The notes below the pieces were generated by a model. It saw nothing but the letters and a program-made list of their open reading frames with translations. It did not search any database and was not told the origin of the DNA. From assembly GCA_035048495.1 (NCBI GenBank), contig JASUTR010000021.1, forward strand, positions 1 to 64,000: a stretch of 64,000 nt of DNA. The letters are read 5' to 3'. The position numbers were made by a program, and so were the translations under genes. Within the stretch, counting starts at the first letter, position 1. The number at the start of each line of letters is the position of its first letter. The stretch comes from Euptelea pleiosperma (Eukaryota; Streptophyta; Magnoliopsida; Ranunculales; Eupteleaceae). Positions 48,343-60,100 of this stretch are shown here, piece by piece.

Positions 48343-49030
48343 GGGCATGGGGGAACAACTTCACCCTAGAAGAAGACTTGACAAGCCTTCTTTTCTCATT
48401 TTCCGAATGGATGCCAACGCAGCGATAAGAGGATGCCCTATCTTAGGATAATACAAATAAAGGAGGCCTCGCCCTATTGATTTTGAAAACCTCGAATTCG
48501 AATGGATTTCTTCGTTCTATGAACAGCCTTTTTTTGTACTTCCCATGTGAAAGCCCTGTACATGTATGTACCTTTAAAAAAAAAAAAAAAAGCCATTCGG
48601 CCATTGCCCTGTACATGTATGGGACCGGTTATATAATAGGGGGAGCATATGCAAGCTTTTTCTTTCAGTAGCTGGCCAAATGACTACAGGATCATCGGTC
48701 TACTCCACCTCAATTCACCATTTTGAACCTTATACAGAAGGTTTTTCCGTACCAGCTCCTTCTACCTATACCGCAGTTGAAGCACCTAAAGGAGAATTTG
48801 GTGTGTTTCTGGTCAGTAATGGAAGCAATCGTCCCTACCGTCGTAAAATAAGAGCACCTGGCTCTGCCCATTCACAAGGACTCGATTCTATGTCCAAACA
48901 TCACATGCCAGTAGATGTGGTCACCATCATAGGTACTCAAGATATTGTGTCTGGAGAGGTAGATAGATAGGAATGCAATTACAAAAAAATTATCGAAAGT
49001 GAAACCCTTCTTCGTACGGGATTTAATTAA
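48343..49030 (+). pseudogene. nad7: Nuclear insert of mitochondrial nad7: intron end and last exon
   Basis: The frame at 48680-48970 contains [18 protein letters not shown], then [38 protein letters not shown] and [11 protein letters not shown], ending GEVDR and stop. This is the C-terminus of NADH dehydrogenase subunit 7, the 49-kDa complex I subunit encoded in plant mitochondria. Upstream DNA from 48343 looks like the end of the preceding group II intron. Ser and Pro codons remain where the edited mitochondrial protein has Phe or Leu (for example SAHSQ, DSMSK, IVSGE), so the copy came as DNA rather than edited cDNA. It has no start codon of its own. The exact right edge near 49030 is uncertain. 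Confidence 0.9.
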
Positions 49031-49075
49031 CTAACAATACTTACCATGGTGTGCTCCATTCTCGCACTCCCATGC

Positions 49076-49723
49076 CTACCAGTAGTATGATAGACTATAA
49101 TATTTTTCTAGTAATGTGTTTCCTTCTGGTAACAACTTCTTAATCAACTGAAGGAGCTCACTGAAACTATTGTCTGACCAACCATGTCGTACCTTTAAGT
49201 TGTACAAGTCAACAATAACTGACAATTTTGTGAGTTTTCTTAGACATGAAGGGTATAAAGGTTGTTTTGCGTCATCAAGTAATAAACTATATTTATTCTC
49301 TTCGTTCACTAAATGAGCATGGAAATCTGAAGTGCCTTCATGTCCATCTTCATTTCTTTCGATATCTTCCATAAATGCACCAGCTTGTTCACCAGTTCTT
49401 CCAAATGCATCGTTCACAAGTTCATCCATCCTTGGATTGATCGTTACTTCGTTTTCAGCAACAAATTCAGTTGTACTTGATGGTTGTGCAACGCTTGACG
49501 ATTTTATTTCTCCATGAAAATACCATGTGGTATACAATCGATCGATACCATTTTCAAACAAATGTTCTAAAATCGTGCGGAGGCTGACCATCCCTTTCCC
49601 GTTTCGACATTTGGTGCATGGACAAGAAAACTTCTTATGACCACCACAATTTTCCACAGTAAACTCTAAAAAAGAAGCAACTCCCTTAGCATACTCCGCC
49701 GTGGTCCGATCGTCTAGCGTCAT
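49076..49723 (-). pseudogene. CACTA (En/Spm) transposase, N-terminal part only
   Basis: The 215-residue frame starts MTLDDRTTAEYAKGVASFL and has the transposase-associated domain at about residues 5-75, with the CPCxxC zinc-like motif in KKFSCPCTKCRNGKG. Residues 145-205 include LYPSC, LYNLKVRHGWSDNSF and LLPEGNTL, the conserved stretch that normally leads into the tnp2 (Transposase_21) catalytic domain. The frame stops at residue 215, so the DDE catalytic core is absent. The missing part would lie at lower coordinates, where the nad7 insert and the array now are. A matching CACTA terminus in the right orientation lies at 54684. Confidence 0.85.
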
Positions 49724-51828
49724 CCATCATTTACTGGTTGATGACGCCATATAGTACACTAGAACATACAATGTTTTCCATTTGTTTAGTTTCAATTTGA
49801 GTACCTACATTCAATTGTTGCTAGGTCAACCCTAACCCATTCAAGAATTGATTTTGCTATGTGTTGATTGTATACTTGAATTATATATACTTTTTCAAAA
49901 TCCGGCAGCATCTACCCACATTCCCCCAAATATACATATATTTTTTGTTAATTTTCATGCCAATCAAACTATCGAAAATAGTCAAGGCATAAAAAATAAT
50001 AAAAATAGTATATCCGGGAAAAAATGGCGAAATGTTACCAAATTTTGAACTAGTACGTACAATCCATGTATATAAACAACACATAGCAAATATCAATTCC
50101 TGAACTGTCCACTCTGGACATTTAAGGATCATTATTTGTAAGAAGCCTATCATGTTTGCAAGACACGGACATGTGTACAGAGAGATTACTATAACTAGCT
50201 TATATCTCTTCAATACATGAACATCCCACTTACTGAGCAAGATAAACAACATAACAAATAATAGTCCTCAAATGGGCAACTTATATTATCTAAGGGATGG
50301 GTGACTAGGTCTCTAGAAAATTATCCGAAGATATGCACAACCTAAAGTCAATCTAAGCCATGTAACATAGACCACAAGGACCCTTCATTCACTATACCAT
50401 GGGTATAGCAGAGCGGGGTCAGGGATGTTACAGGTTGATGAATAATATAATTATTACTTGAATATAAATTAAAACAGAGGAATCATCTAGAAAGAAATTA
50501 AAAACCTTAAATTCTACTAAACAAGATATAAACGAAGAGAGAACTAAACCCAAAACAAGCAAACATAAAGCTACAATGCTAGATATGACTGATAACAAAA
50601 GAAAATTTATTAAAGAAAGATGAAAAAATACAAGGGAAGCAAAAAATTATTACATATGCCTAACATTTAACATTTCCATACATTAATGTGCTAAAACATA
50701 TCTACTTACCATAAAATTAAGTTCTAGAAAAAGAGAACTAATTAATTCCTCTGATTCATCAATTATCTATTAAGTTAAATCATATGCATTCATTTTTTAT
50801 GGACATGCATACGATTTCCTACATGACCACACAAAAGCTATAGCAAGTAAAGATATTTTTGCCATATAGCAAAGCTACAAAATGTTCAGAAATGCATCTA
50901 GGTTACTCAGAAGCAAGGGAGATATGCTCTGCTAGGTAAAGGACAAGTTTGAAGTTTCTTGCACCTGTTTCAGCACCTCTGATTCACGACTAGGTTTAGA
51001 ATGTAACTAAAAATACAAACAAACAATATGGTAATATACTGCAAGTTTGAGTAGCTAGGAAACTGCTTCTATTGGGAATGGAGACGGGAACAGAAGTACA
51101 AATAGGATCCAGGGACACCTTTAGAATTAAATAGAATCATAGTTCTGTGATAACCTCAGATTTCCAAAATCTTTGCGTATATGATGATGACACTTTGATT
51201 GTTTACATCGTCATCATAAATATTACACTTTAATCCATCATCCGGAGAATATCATATAGGATCTAGGTGGACAATCTGAACTTTGTCTCAAGTAGGCAGA
51301 ATGGCACTAATTAAAGACATCACTTTGTACCATTCTGACATACTTTGTGTCTTGCTTTTCCTTTCCTTCCCAAGCATTAAATGCTTTAAGAATTAACCAA
51401 GCATTAAATTCCATTTATGCATGCATTGTACGGTTCGAAGGATAAAAAATCTTGAGCACAACATTTAAAGGGGTTCCTATAGAGATGAACAAGGAACCAG
51501 CAACATCACATTTTAAAAACACTGTACATTAAGAGGTTTTAATGGGTGAAATTTGCTTAATATGAAGACTACAGGTGGCAACCTGAGTTATAGATTGTTT
51601 GTAGTCTCTCCAACAAGGCTCAATATATCCAATTTCAGTGTATGCTATGAAGCACATACCAACAGAGTTAGCCTAGTGCTTACAAAATAAATTAATAAAA
51701 CAAATAGAGTTGGACATGAAAAAGACTAGGCCTTGTTGCAGTCTGTGATAAAGGAAACATTTTCATTAGCAATACAATAGGTACTCCCATAATAGATTAA
51801 CAATATAGCAAGTGTTCCTCTATGGACT

Positions 51829-51870
<42 letters not shown>

Positions 51871-54048
51871 TTACTCCTACAAGTTCTATTGCTCATCTTA
51901 ATTTCGTTGGCAAGTATAGAACATTATAACTAACAACATTTTTATGTTTGGATCATTAAAAAAATCATTTAGTGTACATAGTATATACATTTATTTCACT
52001 TCCCAGGTATTGGACCTAGAATTCCATGCACTTCCTCTATTTCTTTTGATTTATTTTATTCACCTGTCTGTTTGTCAATAGTTATCAAAAATGATGAACT
52101 AATGCGAATATATATAATATCATACCTGAAGAAGCTAATTAAGCTTCAAAAAGTAAAGTAAAAAACATTAAGTATTTAGACATAGTCAAACCCTTCAACC
52201 AAACTTCCACTAAGTCTTACACTAAGGAAGTAGCCAAGTGGTAAAAGGAAATACTAACTCCTTCCTGCCTATAAACAAGACAATGGAAGAAAAACAAACT
52301 TTTACGGGAAACTGAAAAAACACACAGGTAGCATATCGTGCAAAGTCAAGCATCATCCAAATTCTTTTCATTAGTAGCAACATTCTCTTTTACCTAACTC
52401 TACTAAAGGACATCCTTTTGAGTTGACATTATATTACAACTACATTAGAAGCAAACCATTTTGAGCAAATCTAGGCCAAATCTCTTTTGTAAACAATTAC
52501 AAAGTTTCACATTATTGAGGGAAAAATGAAATATTAAAGATCCAGATTGATGTACCCTAAAACCCCATGTCTTAAGCCATCCAAACAATCACAACAAGAA
52601 ACCTCTAGCAATGAGCAGAGTTGCAATATGGCTCAATATTGTAATTATCATAAAAGCTATGTTCAAGTTCTTCCTCTTCTCTAGGAAAGAACTTGAGGAT
52701 TTCATTATGCAATTACAATATAAGCAAATGATAGGAATATAGCATACCTCTCCAATGATATGACAATTAAAGTCAGCAAGTATTATTCATACATCGAAAG
52801 AACATATGGAAGAAACAGTGATAAACATTTCTATAACAAATATAAACCAAGGTTTTATAGAAGAGGGACACTTCAGTAATAGGAAAAGAAAAAGCATTAA
52901 ATAATCAATTAATGGGCATGTAAGGGTACAATATTAAGGCATATGGAAGAAAAATTAAGAAACATGGATACAACGTTTCTAACTGCTATGGTTTTGTGAT
53001 ACAGAATCATGCATCTTGACAAAACTTGGAATCAAATTAGCACCTTACCGAATTTGCCAGTTAACCACAATAATGAACTTTGGAGACCCAAGTTACACAC
53101 ATAGAAAAGAAATAAAATTATAAAATGCAACAAAAATTGGCTTGAGGTATTTGCTTCCCTACAAACTCAACTAACCCAGAAGATAAAGGTATCAATAACC
53201 TCAACAACTCCTTAAACATCAAGTAAAATGGATAAAAGAAAAGCTAGAGCTCAACAGCTCCTCAAACATCAACCTTGTTTTCCCTAACCTAGTGAATGAC
53301 TTTCAAAGTGATTTGACAAATCTGGTAGCTACAGAATTACTTGATAGAACCAAACTAAAAAACAGTAAGTAGAAATAAGATACGATATGGTCAAGAAGGA
53401 CAAAATAAAGACCTCAATAATGGAAGAAATTTGTGAGGTATAAAAACTATGTTAGATATCTACGATCAAATCAGCAAATTAAAACAGATTTGTGAACTAT
53501 AGAAACTATGTTAATCACATCTAATCCACCAAAATCTCTTGGAAACCAACTCTAATATCTGAATTGATATAGATCAAGCACAAAAGTCATTAAAAATTCA
53601 TGGAAAATCAGATATACAAAACCACTACAATAGAAAACAAAACCCTACCAAAGAAAACAGAAAAAGGTAAAAAAAATACTAGAAAATCTACCAACAAAGC
53701 AAACAAAATGAAACCCTAATTGAAACAACAAACTCCAATGCAACAGATGATAACCCCTTCTTGACGTAATCTGCAACATTCTAATCTTAGACCCAAAATC
53801 CCACCTTTAATCTTATCCTCAAATCACAGACCAATGTAAACCTTTGGATCTGAGCACACAAAGTAATATATGCTTGATTCCCACAGTTAATGCTTGATTC
53901 GCCCTCTTTAGGGTCTATTGGTGCATGAATTTCTAGCCGTGACATTCAAGCATTGTTACCCCCCAAATCCCAACTTTAATCTTTGACCCTAATCTCAGAC
54001 CACTGTCAAAACACTAACAAAAGATTTCCACTGAGACAAAGACAATAC
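49724..54048. other. AT-rich DNA without recognised genes
   Basis: This 4.3-kb stretch has no convincing reading frame. It could be upstream or intron sequence of the CACTA element. Read on the minus strand, TGTAACATCCCTGACC near 50431 resembles the start of a plant LTR, but no partner end was found. Confidence 0.45.
51832..51867. repeat. (AT)18 microsatellite
   Basis: An uninterrupted AT dinucleotide run of 36 bases. Confidence 0.95.
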
Positions 54049-54330
54049 CTGAGAGGAAGAATCGAACAACTCTTGTGGGGTGGCTGAGCTTGAATAATGA
54101 GTGCAGCACAATGTCAACAACAATATATAGCGTGGAGCGATGACAATGGCAACACAGAGAGGAGAGATTAGGGTTCGTCATTTTTGGATGGTAGTAGTGA
54201 AGAGGATTGAGAGAAATCTAAAGGAGGGACGTTGATGCTTTGAGTAGGGGTGGTGAGGGGAGAATGCAGGGTTAGGGTTTTTCAAGGTTTTTGAGAACAA
54301 GAGGGGAGAGATCGATAAATGAAGCATAAG
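54049..54330 (-). other. Candidate 5' exon, possibly of the CACTA transcript
   Basis: On the minus strand a CCCTAA-containing leader is followed by an ATG near 54183 and an open frame to a consensus donor (CTCAG, then GTATTG at 54048). The protein is not recognisable. Its place between the CACTA terminus at 54684 and the transposase at 49723, on the same strand, would suit a leader exon of that element. Confidence 0.3.
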
Positions 54331-54399
54331 AGATAAAAGGTGAATAAGGGTAATAAAAGGTATATAAGCACGGGAAATGTTTGCGCCATTTTTTTTTAC

Positions 54400-54684
54400 T
54401 TTTACTTACTCATTCGAAACGGTTTCAAACCGTTGTCCACAAATGTATCACAATTTCAATGCAGTTTTGAACTGTTTCTAAGATTAAGAAACGGTTCCTG
54501 TGATATTTTAAAACGGATAAGAATGGTGTCAAAAACCAACACATGTACGAACTTTGTACATGAATTATTGAAACGGTTATAAATGTTTGAAACGGTTTTG
54601 AACCGTTGTCAAATTGTGGAACAGCTCAAAACCGTTGCAAAGTACAAAAATTGGATGTTGCAAATTAAGCTTTTTGTTGTAGTG
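54400..54684 (-). mobile_element. CACTA terminus with subterminal AACGGTT repeats
   Basis: The plus strand ends TTTTTGTTGTAGTG at 54684, so the minus strand begins CACTACAACAAAAAGC, a standard En/Spm terminus. Inside it several AACGGTTTNNAACCGTT palindromes occur. This suits the 5' end of the element carrying the transposase at 49076-49723. The opposite terminus was not found. Confidence 0.7.
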
Positions 54685-55084
54685 GTCATGGGTTTTATCC
54701 TTGCCAAGAATTCAAATGCTTTTCCTTCAAACGATCAAAATTTTAGATAGGTGAAATCTTCTGTTTTGAAGAATTAGGGTGATGATCTTGCTAAAACAAA
54801 AGTAAAAAAATAGGAGTCTAATATCCACCAAACAAGGGACCAAAATGTCTTATTGTCCATTCATTGATTTAGGCGTAGGCTAAAAATTAAGATGCATGCG
54901 TAGCATTGTTTTTGGTATTTTTTTTATAAGTTCACATAGATTGGTATAAAATTTATTAGAAAATGGCCAGCTTCATATCCAAAATAGTAATAACATTCTT
55001 AACATCTCTTAAACGATTTTTGTAGGATAAATCGTATTGCATCATTTGTTCTTTTTCGGCAATGTTGATTGTCTATTTTATGCA

Positions 55085-55437
55085 AATTTAGCATCGATTT
55101 TGGACCGTTGAAAATTTAATAGCAGCTGCAATGTTAGCATCAGTTTTGAACCGTTGCACATTTAGCAACGGTTTTGGTCTGCTAGCAACGGTTTTGAACC
55201 GTTGCAATTTTAGCAACGGTTTTGAACCGCTGCAATTTTAGCAACGGTTTTAAACCGTTGCAATTTTAGCAACGGTTTTGAACCGCTGCAATTTAGCAAC
55301 GGTTTTGAACCGCTGCAATTTTAGCAACGGTTTTGAACCGCTGCAGTTTTAGCAACTTGGACTATTGCAAATTTAACAGCGTTTTGGGACCGTTGCAAAT
55401 GGACAAGTTTAAACAATTACAAATGTTTGCTGTTGTG
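55085..55437. repeat. AACGGTTTTGAACCG minisatellite and probable decayed CACTA end
   Basis: Between 55161 and 55355 a unit of about 29 bp (TTTTAGCAACGGTTTTGAAC plus CGCTGCAA) repeats six to seven times. The block ends near 55437 with GCTGTTGTG, which may be a degenerate CACTA terminus. The motif is the same palindrome as in the 2.1-kb array. Confidence 0.75.
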
Positions 55438-55439
55438 AT

Positions 55440-57145
55440 CGTTTGAAACGATTTAAAACTACCTTCAAAGAATTTGATTACTCGAAATAATACACTCTCT
55501 CCTATGGTTTCTAAGCAACAAACTATCCTATGGCAATCTTTTGAAGTGTGTTTCTGTATTTAGGAAATTTGTCAACTCTATGTGAAATTGATCTCTCTTT
55601 CATTTTTTAATCTTTAATGTCCTCATTAGATACATTATTATTCCTTTGGAATTGATTTTTTTTAATCTTTCACGCCTCATATCAAGCGTAAACATTTGTA
55701 ACTGTTCCATTTGTTGCGCTAGACCCATCAAAATATCAACTTGTTGACTTTGGGACACATGCGCGTCAAAGTGTTTGATGAAATACTAACCCCAAAACGT
55801 ATAAAACAAAGTACAAGAAGCCATGAGAAGATTTGACTTAGCAGAGCCGCAAACACATTGTGTAACGAGGATGATCTTAGTAAACACCCCCAATTAAGAT
55901 GAAGCACATTGAGACCGAGAGAATCATCAATCTTTAGAAACTGGATCGATGAGATCCGTCTGCGGGATTCCTCATCAGTAAGGAACCCAGGAGTAGGTAA
56001 GGAGTGTTGATAATCTAAAGACTCTTATATTGAGTCAAACAATGTGACAATGGAACGAACTGGATAGAAATAAGCCCTAGAGATCTTACCGACCTGTGGG
56101 CACACCACGGGGTCTCCTTTGCAATAGGGAGGGGTATTCTTCATGGCTTTGGGCTCAATTCCTACTAAGTGAGATTTCGCTCCCTACCCGCATTCAAACC
56201 GTATTTGTGCAACATAGGTTAGATCGCAGTGGGTTGAGGTTTAAAAATTATTTTAGAAGGTTACCCACTTTTTAAGGTTTCAAGAAACATGCAATTTATT
56301 TTAAGCATGTATTTGAATTACTTCCAAATTAGGGTTTGAATCCGAATTTAGAAATTCCTGAATTAGGGTTCGAAAATTACTAATTTCGAATCATCCCGAT
56401 TTTGGAAACCTTCCAAATTTGTAAAATAATGAAATCCTGATCAAATTGAAAATTTTCAAAAATAAGAATTTTGTTATTTCCTATGTCAAGGTTTTCCAAA
56501 TTTGAAGAATCTCAAAGAGTAAAAATTCTCTAAAAATAGGATCTACTAAAATTGAAAACCTTAATTGTTAGAATTCAAAATTTTGGAAAGTTTCCAAAAT
56601 GCAAAAATATCCTAGAATATGTGATCTACCTAAAGCAACTTGTCTAAATAACACAAAGGAGTATATTCTTATCAATATGAACAGTCAAATCATTAGTACA
56701 CATGCAGAAGACCTCTCAAACCAAAACTCAGTTTAACCATTTGAAAAGTATTTTTTTTTTCTGGGCTACTTGTTAAATTGGTCCAATGGATAAGGGCCCA
56801 TATGAATAGACCCACAAAAAACAGCTGGTGCTATTTTTTTTTTTTTTTTTTTGAAAAGTCAAAGGTATATATAAAAAAAGAGATCGAGGAGATCTCGGGA
56901 AAACAAAGAGAAAAGAAACTAAAAATGTCATCAGCTGTTATTGACATTGTCGATTGACACTTTTCCCACCCTTGAACAAAATCCTTGCCCGCCACTGTTT
57001 GTGGCCATGTTCAAGACAAGATGCGACCCATCAATTGAACCACCAAGATTTATGAGCATGTTTGCTATGAAATTGTTTCTCCTCAACAAGATGGACAAAA
57101 ATCTACAAAAACACGGCTATTATTTACAAACTAATTATACTTTAC
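55440..57145. other. Intergenic or intron DNA with a possible retroelement scrap
   Basis: If the GIP1-like gene continues to the left, its last intron starts at 57145 and runs through this region. A GC-richer stretch at 55900-56240 looks like a repeat fragment but was not matched to a domain. A 20-base T run lies at 56833-56852. The C-terminal exons of the gene were not found here. Confidence 0.4.
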
Positions 57146-60100
57146 CTGTGGGTTTGGTATGTAGCCCTCTTTGTACTTGGTCCTTGTTGAGTCCTCAAAT
57201 CCAGTAGCACCCCCAACTGTTCCCTGGGCATTGATAGCATATCCTGCTGGATTGGTATAACTTCCATATCCTGTGGGACTGCCTCCCGGGATTGGCTTAT
57301 ACTGTGAGGTTCCATACTTGAGGCCACCAGCAGCTAGGTGTGAACTACTCCCTGGCATCAGCAGGTAGCTGTTGCCATTAGAGGGGTGAGGATACCCAGG
57401 GTTACTGGAATACCCAGGCACCATTGGTGGGACATATACTGGAGAGAGTAACTGACGATATGGCATGAAATTCGGGAAATGGGGCACGTGAACTTGTGGA
57501 TACAGCTGCGCCACTGGTTGCTGTTGAACTATTGCCACTGTGGATGCAGGAATGCTATTTGTTGCATGGGAGCTCAAGGCCTGTAGATCAAGAGATTGCA
57601 GAAATGGTCTGGTTTTCATGATTTGAATTGGTAAAGATAAATATCAGATTGAACATAATGATTTGCATTGGTAAAATAATTATGAAAATTCACCAGTCAA
57701 CTACTCTGTCTGTGCATAGATAAAAAAGTGAGAGAGAAATGATGTGCATACTACTTTCAGGGAAGTGTAAGAATGATATGGCAATTCACAGAAATCATCT
57801 CAAGAATTTAGGCCACATAACATACCTCTTGCGGAGATGGTAAACCCTGTCCCCGTACAGTGTCGTCCATTGCCGGTCTGAAAAATGGCACATCATAACC
57901 AGTCTGGGGATCATATGTCTGCTTGCAAACCAGAATAAGAATAATTTAGACTGAAAAGTGTAGATCACAACCTACGTAAACTTGCATTCTCTACAATATG
58001 ATATCTATCGACAATTCAAAGCAGGACAGCTGTGCCTCTGAATGCAACCATTTATCCTTTGAAATGAAAGCTTATGTTCAGTATCTTAATGTTAAACGCC
58101 AATTCTCAAGTACCAACTCCCACTCAAAACCCTTGGCCATAAAATTAGGGGTTAACAGATTAAGATTTGACATATGAGTTGCTAAGCTTGGGACTGGACT
58201 CACCGGGAAACTTGGCAAATTAGGAGAATCTTGCAGCTGCTGTGGCTCCGCTGGAGTGTAGGAAGGGCTATCGGTTCGAACTAATCCAATATCTGTATAG
58301 TTCTCCAGATTATGCGGACTCTTATCAGGCAATGGATGCTCAGAAGTCGCAGTTGATGCTGGAGAATCAAATCCGGAAGGTCCACCTTGGTCATCTAGTA
58401 AATCTAGCTGGTTGCCACCAGAAACATCTTCACTGGAGGCTGTCAGAGCTGAAGCACTGCCATTCATGTCACCTTATTATTATAAGCTCGTGCAAATTGT
58501 TTTCTTATACATCAGCAATTTAGTTTTCTTTGAAGCATTTATTTTACATACATATATTATTTTTCTGATAAACTACATACAGGCATTGTTCTTTAAATAG
58601 CATAAATTCATAATCATCACCATCCCAACTATATGGGGTTGGCTGCATGAATCCCGTTCATCCTCCATTCAAATATAGTTACTAAGAAGACTTGGACCCC
58701 AACCACAGTAAGGTAGGGAAGACTCTGACCAATTAATAATAATTTACATACCACAAATTGTCAACACCAAAAGTCCTGGGATAAGGCGCGATTAACAATA
58801 ATAATAATGATGATGATAGCACAAAAAAAAAAATTATGAGTGATAGTTATATTAAAATAAGAACCACATTTGGCACAACAATTCCTAATAGAACCAAGGA
58901 ACCATAACAAGAAGAGTAGCCAAGAAATAGCACAAACCTTGCAGAAGGCTCATCATTTGATTGTTCTGCACTGCCAAGTGCTTGAAACTCAGACACAAAG
59001 CTCTTGGTAGAGTCAAATCCTGCTCCAAAGCTGCCAAAGGTCAGCCTTATGCGGTCAGCCTCGGGGACTCGAAGATGCTGTGGTATGATTACATGCTGAT
59101 TCTCCAAGAAGTTCACTCATGAAAGCTTCTCCTGCAAGTGATCTGCTTCCATTTCTGAGTCTGTAGAATTTTCTGCTATTGGTGAAATGGGGGTTGCAGC
59201 TGCTCCTATTACTCCAGGGCTTATGAGGCTGGACTTTTGACTTGGTTTTGGTTTCCATTCCTTATTGGGCTGTGGAGCTGCATCAAGGAGCATAGTTAAA
59301 GTCTGCTCCCAAACTCTAGAAACAAATGTGAATGAAAAGTATTGATCGAAAGATGACCTTTGTACATTAGCAGTCTTATCCTACAACAACCACTACTAAG
59401 TACCAACTGTTGTTCACTTTTGCAACCAATTATATATTATATCTCTCGGCAAACCAAGATTTGAAAATAAATTGCTCTGGGAATTGCATTACTCCCTTAC
59501 TTTATTAAACAGAAGATGAGCACATAAATTAAGGCTCATTTGGATGAAATGGCAAATTAAGATTATAAAGTCAGCCCTCCAAAAAAAAGTAAACTCAATA
59601 TTTATGTCATACGTTCATTTTTATTGTTTCTGACATTGTCCACCACACAATTAGTTAACCTCTTGCATACCTTTACCTCACAAATATTACCATTACTACA
59701 TCAGTTAATTAGATTATTAGAGTATAATCAACTTCCTAGACAGTGAAAACAAATATACAGCATGTAGTCAACATGTACGTGAATGAAGATGAATTCTAAC
59801 TGAGAAACCTGTTTCCCAATTAATACAACAGTATGTTAGACGAAGAGATAAGGTCATCATTCAGTGCAATATTAATTTCTGTACCAATTTTCGTGTGACA
59901 AAGATTATACCTTTCTGATGGCCCATGAGCTGTTGATGAGGTTTGCTACTATATTGATTGCTCGAGAAAGATCTGTTAACAGATATGTTTGACATAACCG
60001 AATCAGGTACTGCTGTTTGACCATGTTGATCACTTATCGTTATGGCAGTAGAGGGTCGAAATGATTCTGTTGATGCAGAAATATCCTTTCCCAAGAGTGA

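Noticed and set aside
48343..49030. A functional nuclear-transferred nad7 gene
   Set aside because: Only the last exon and intron sequence are present, with no start, presequence or promoter evidence.
53622..53640. CACTACAATAGAAAAC as a possible left terminus for the CACTA end at 54684
   Set aside because: It has no AACGGTT subterminal repeats beside it, would make a 1-kb element excluding the transposase, and no target duplication matches.
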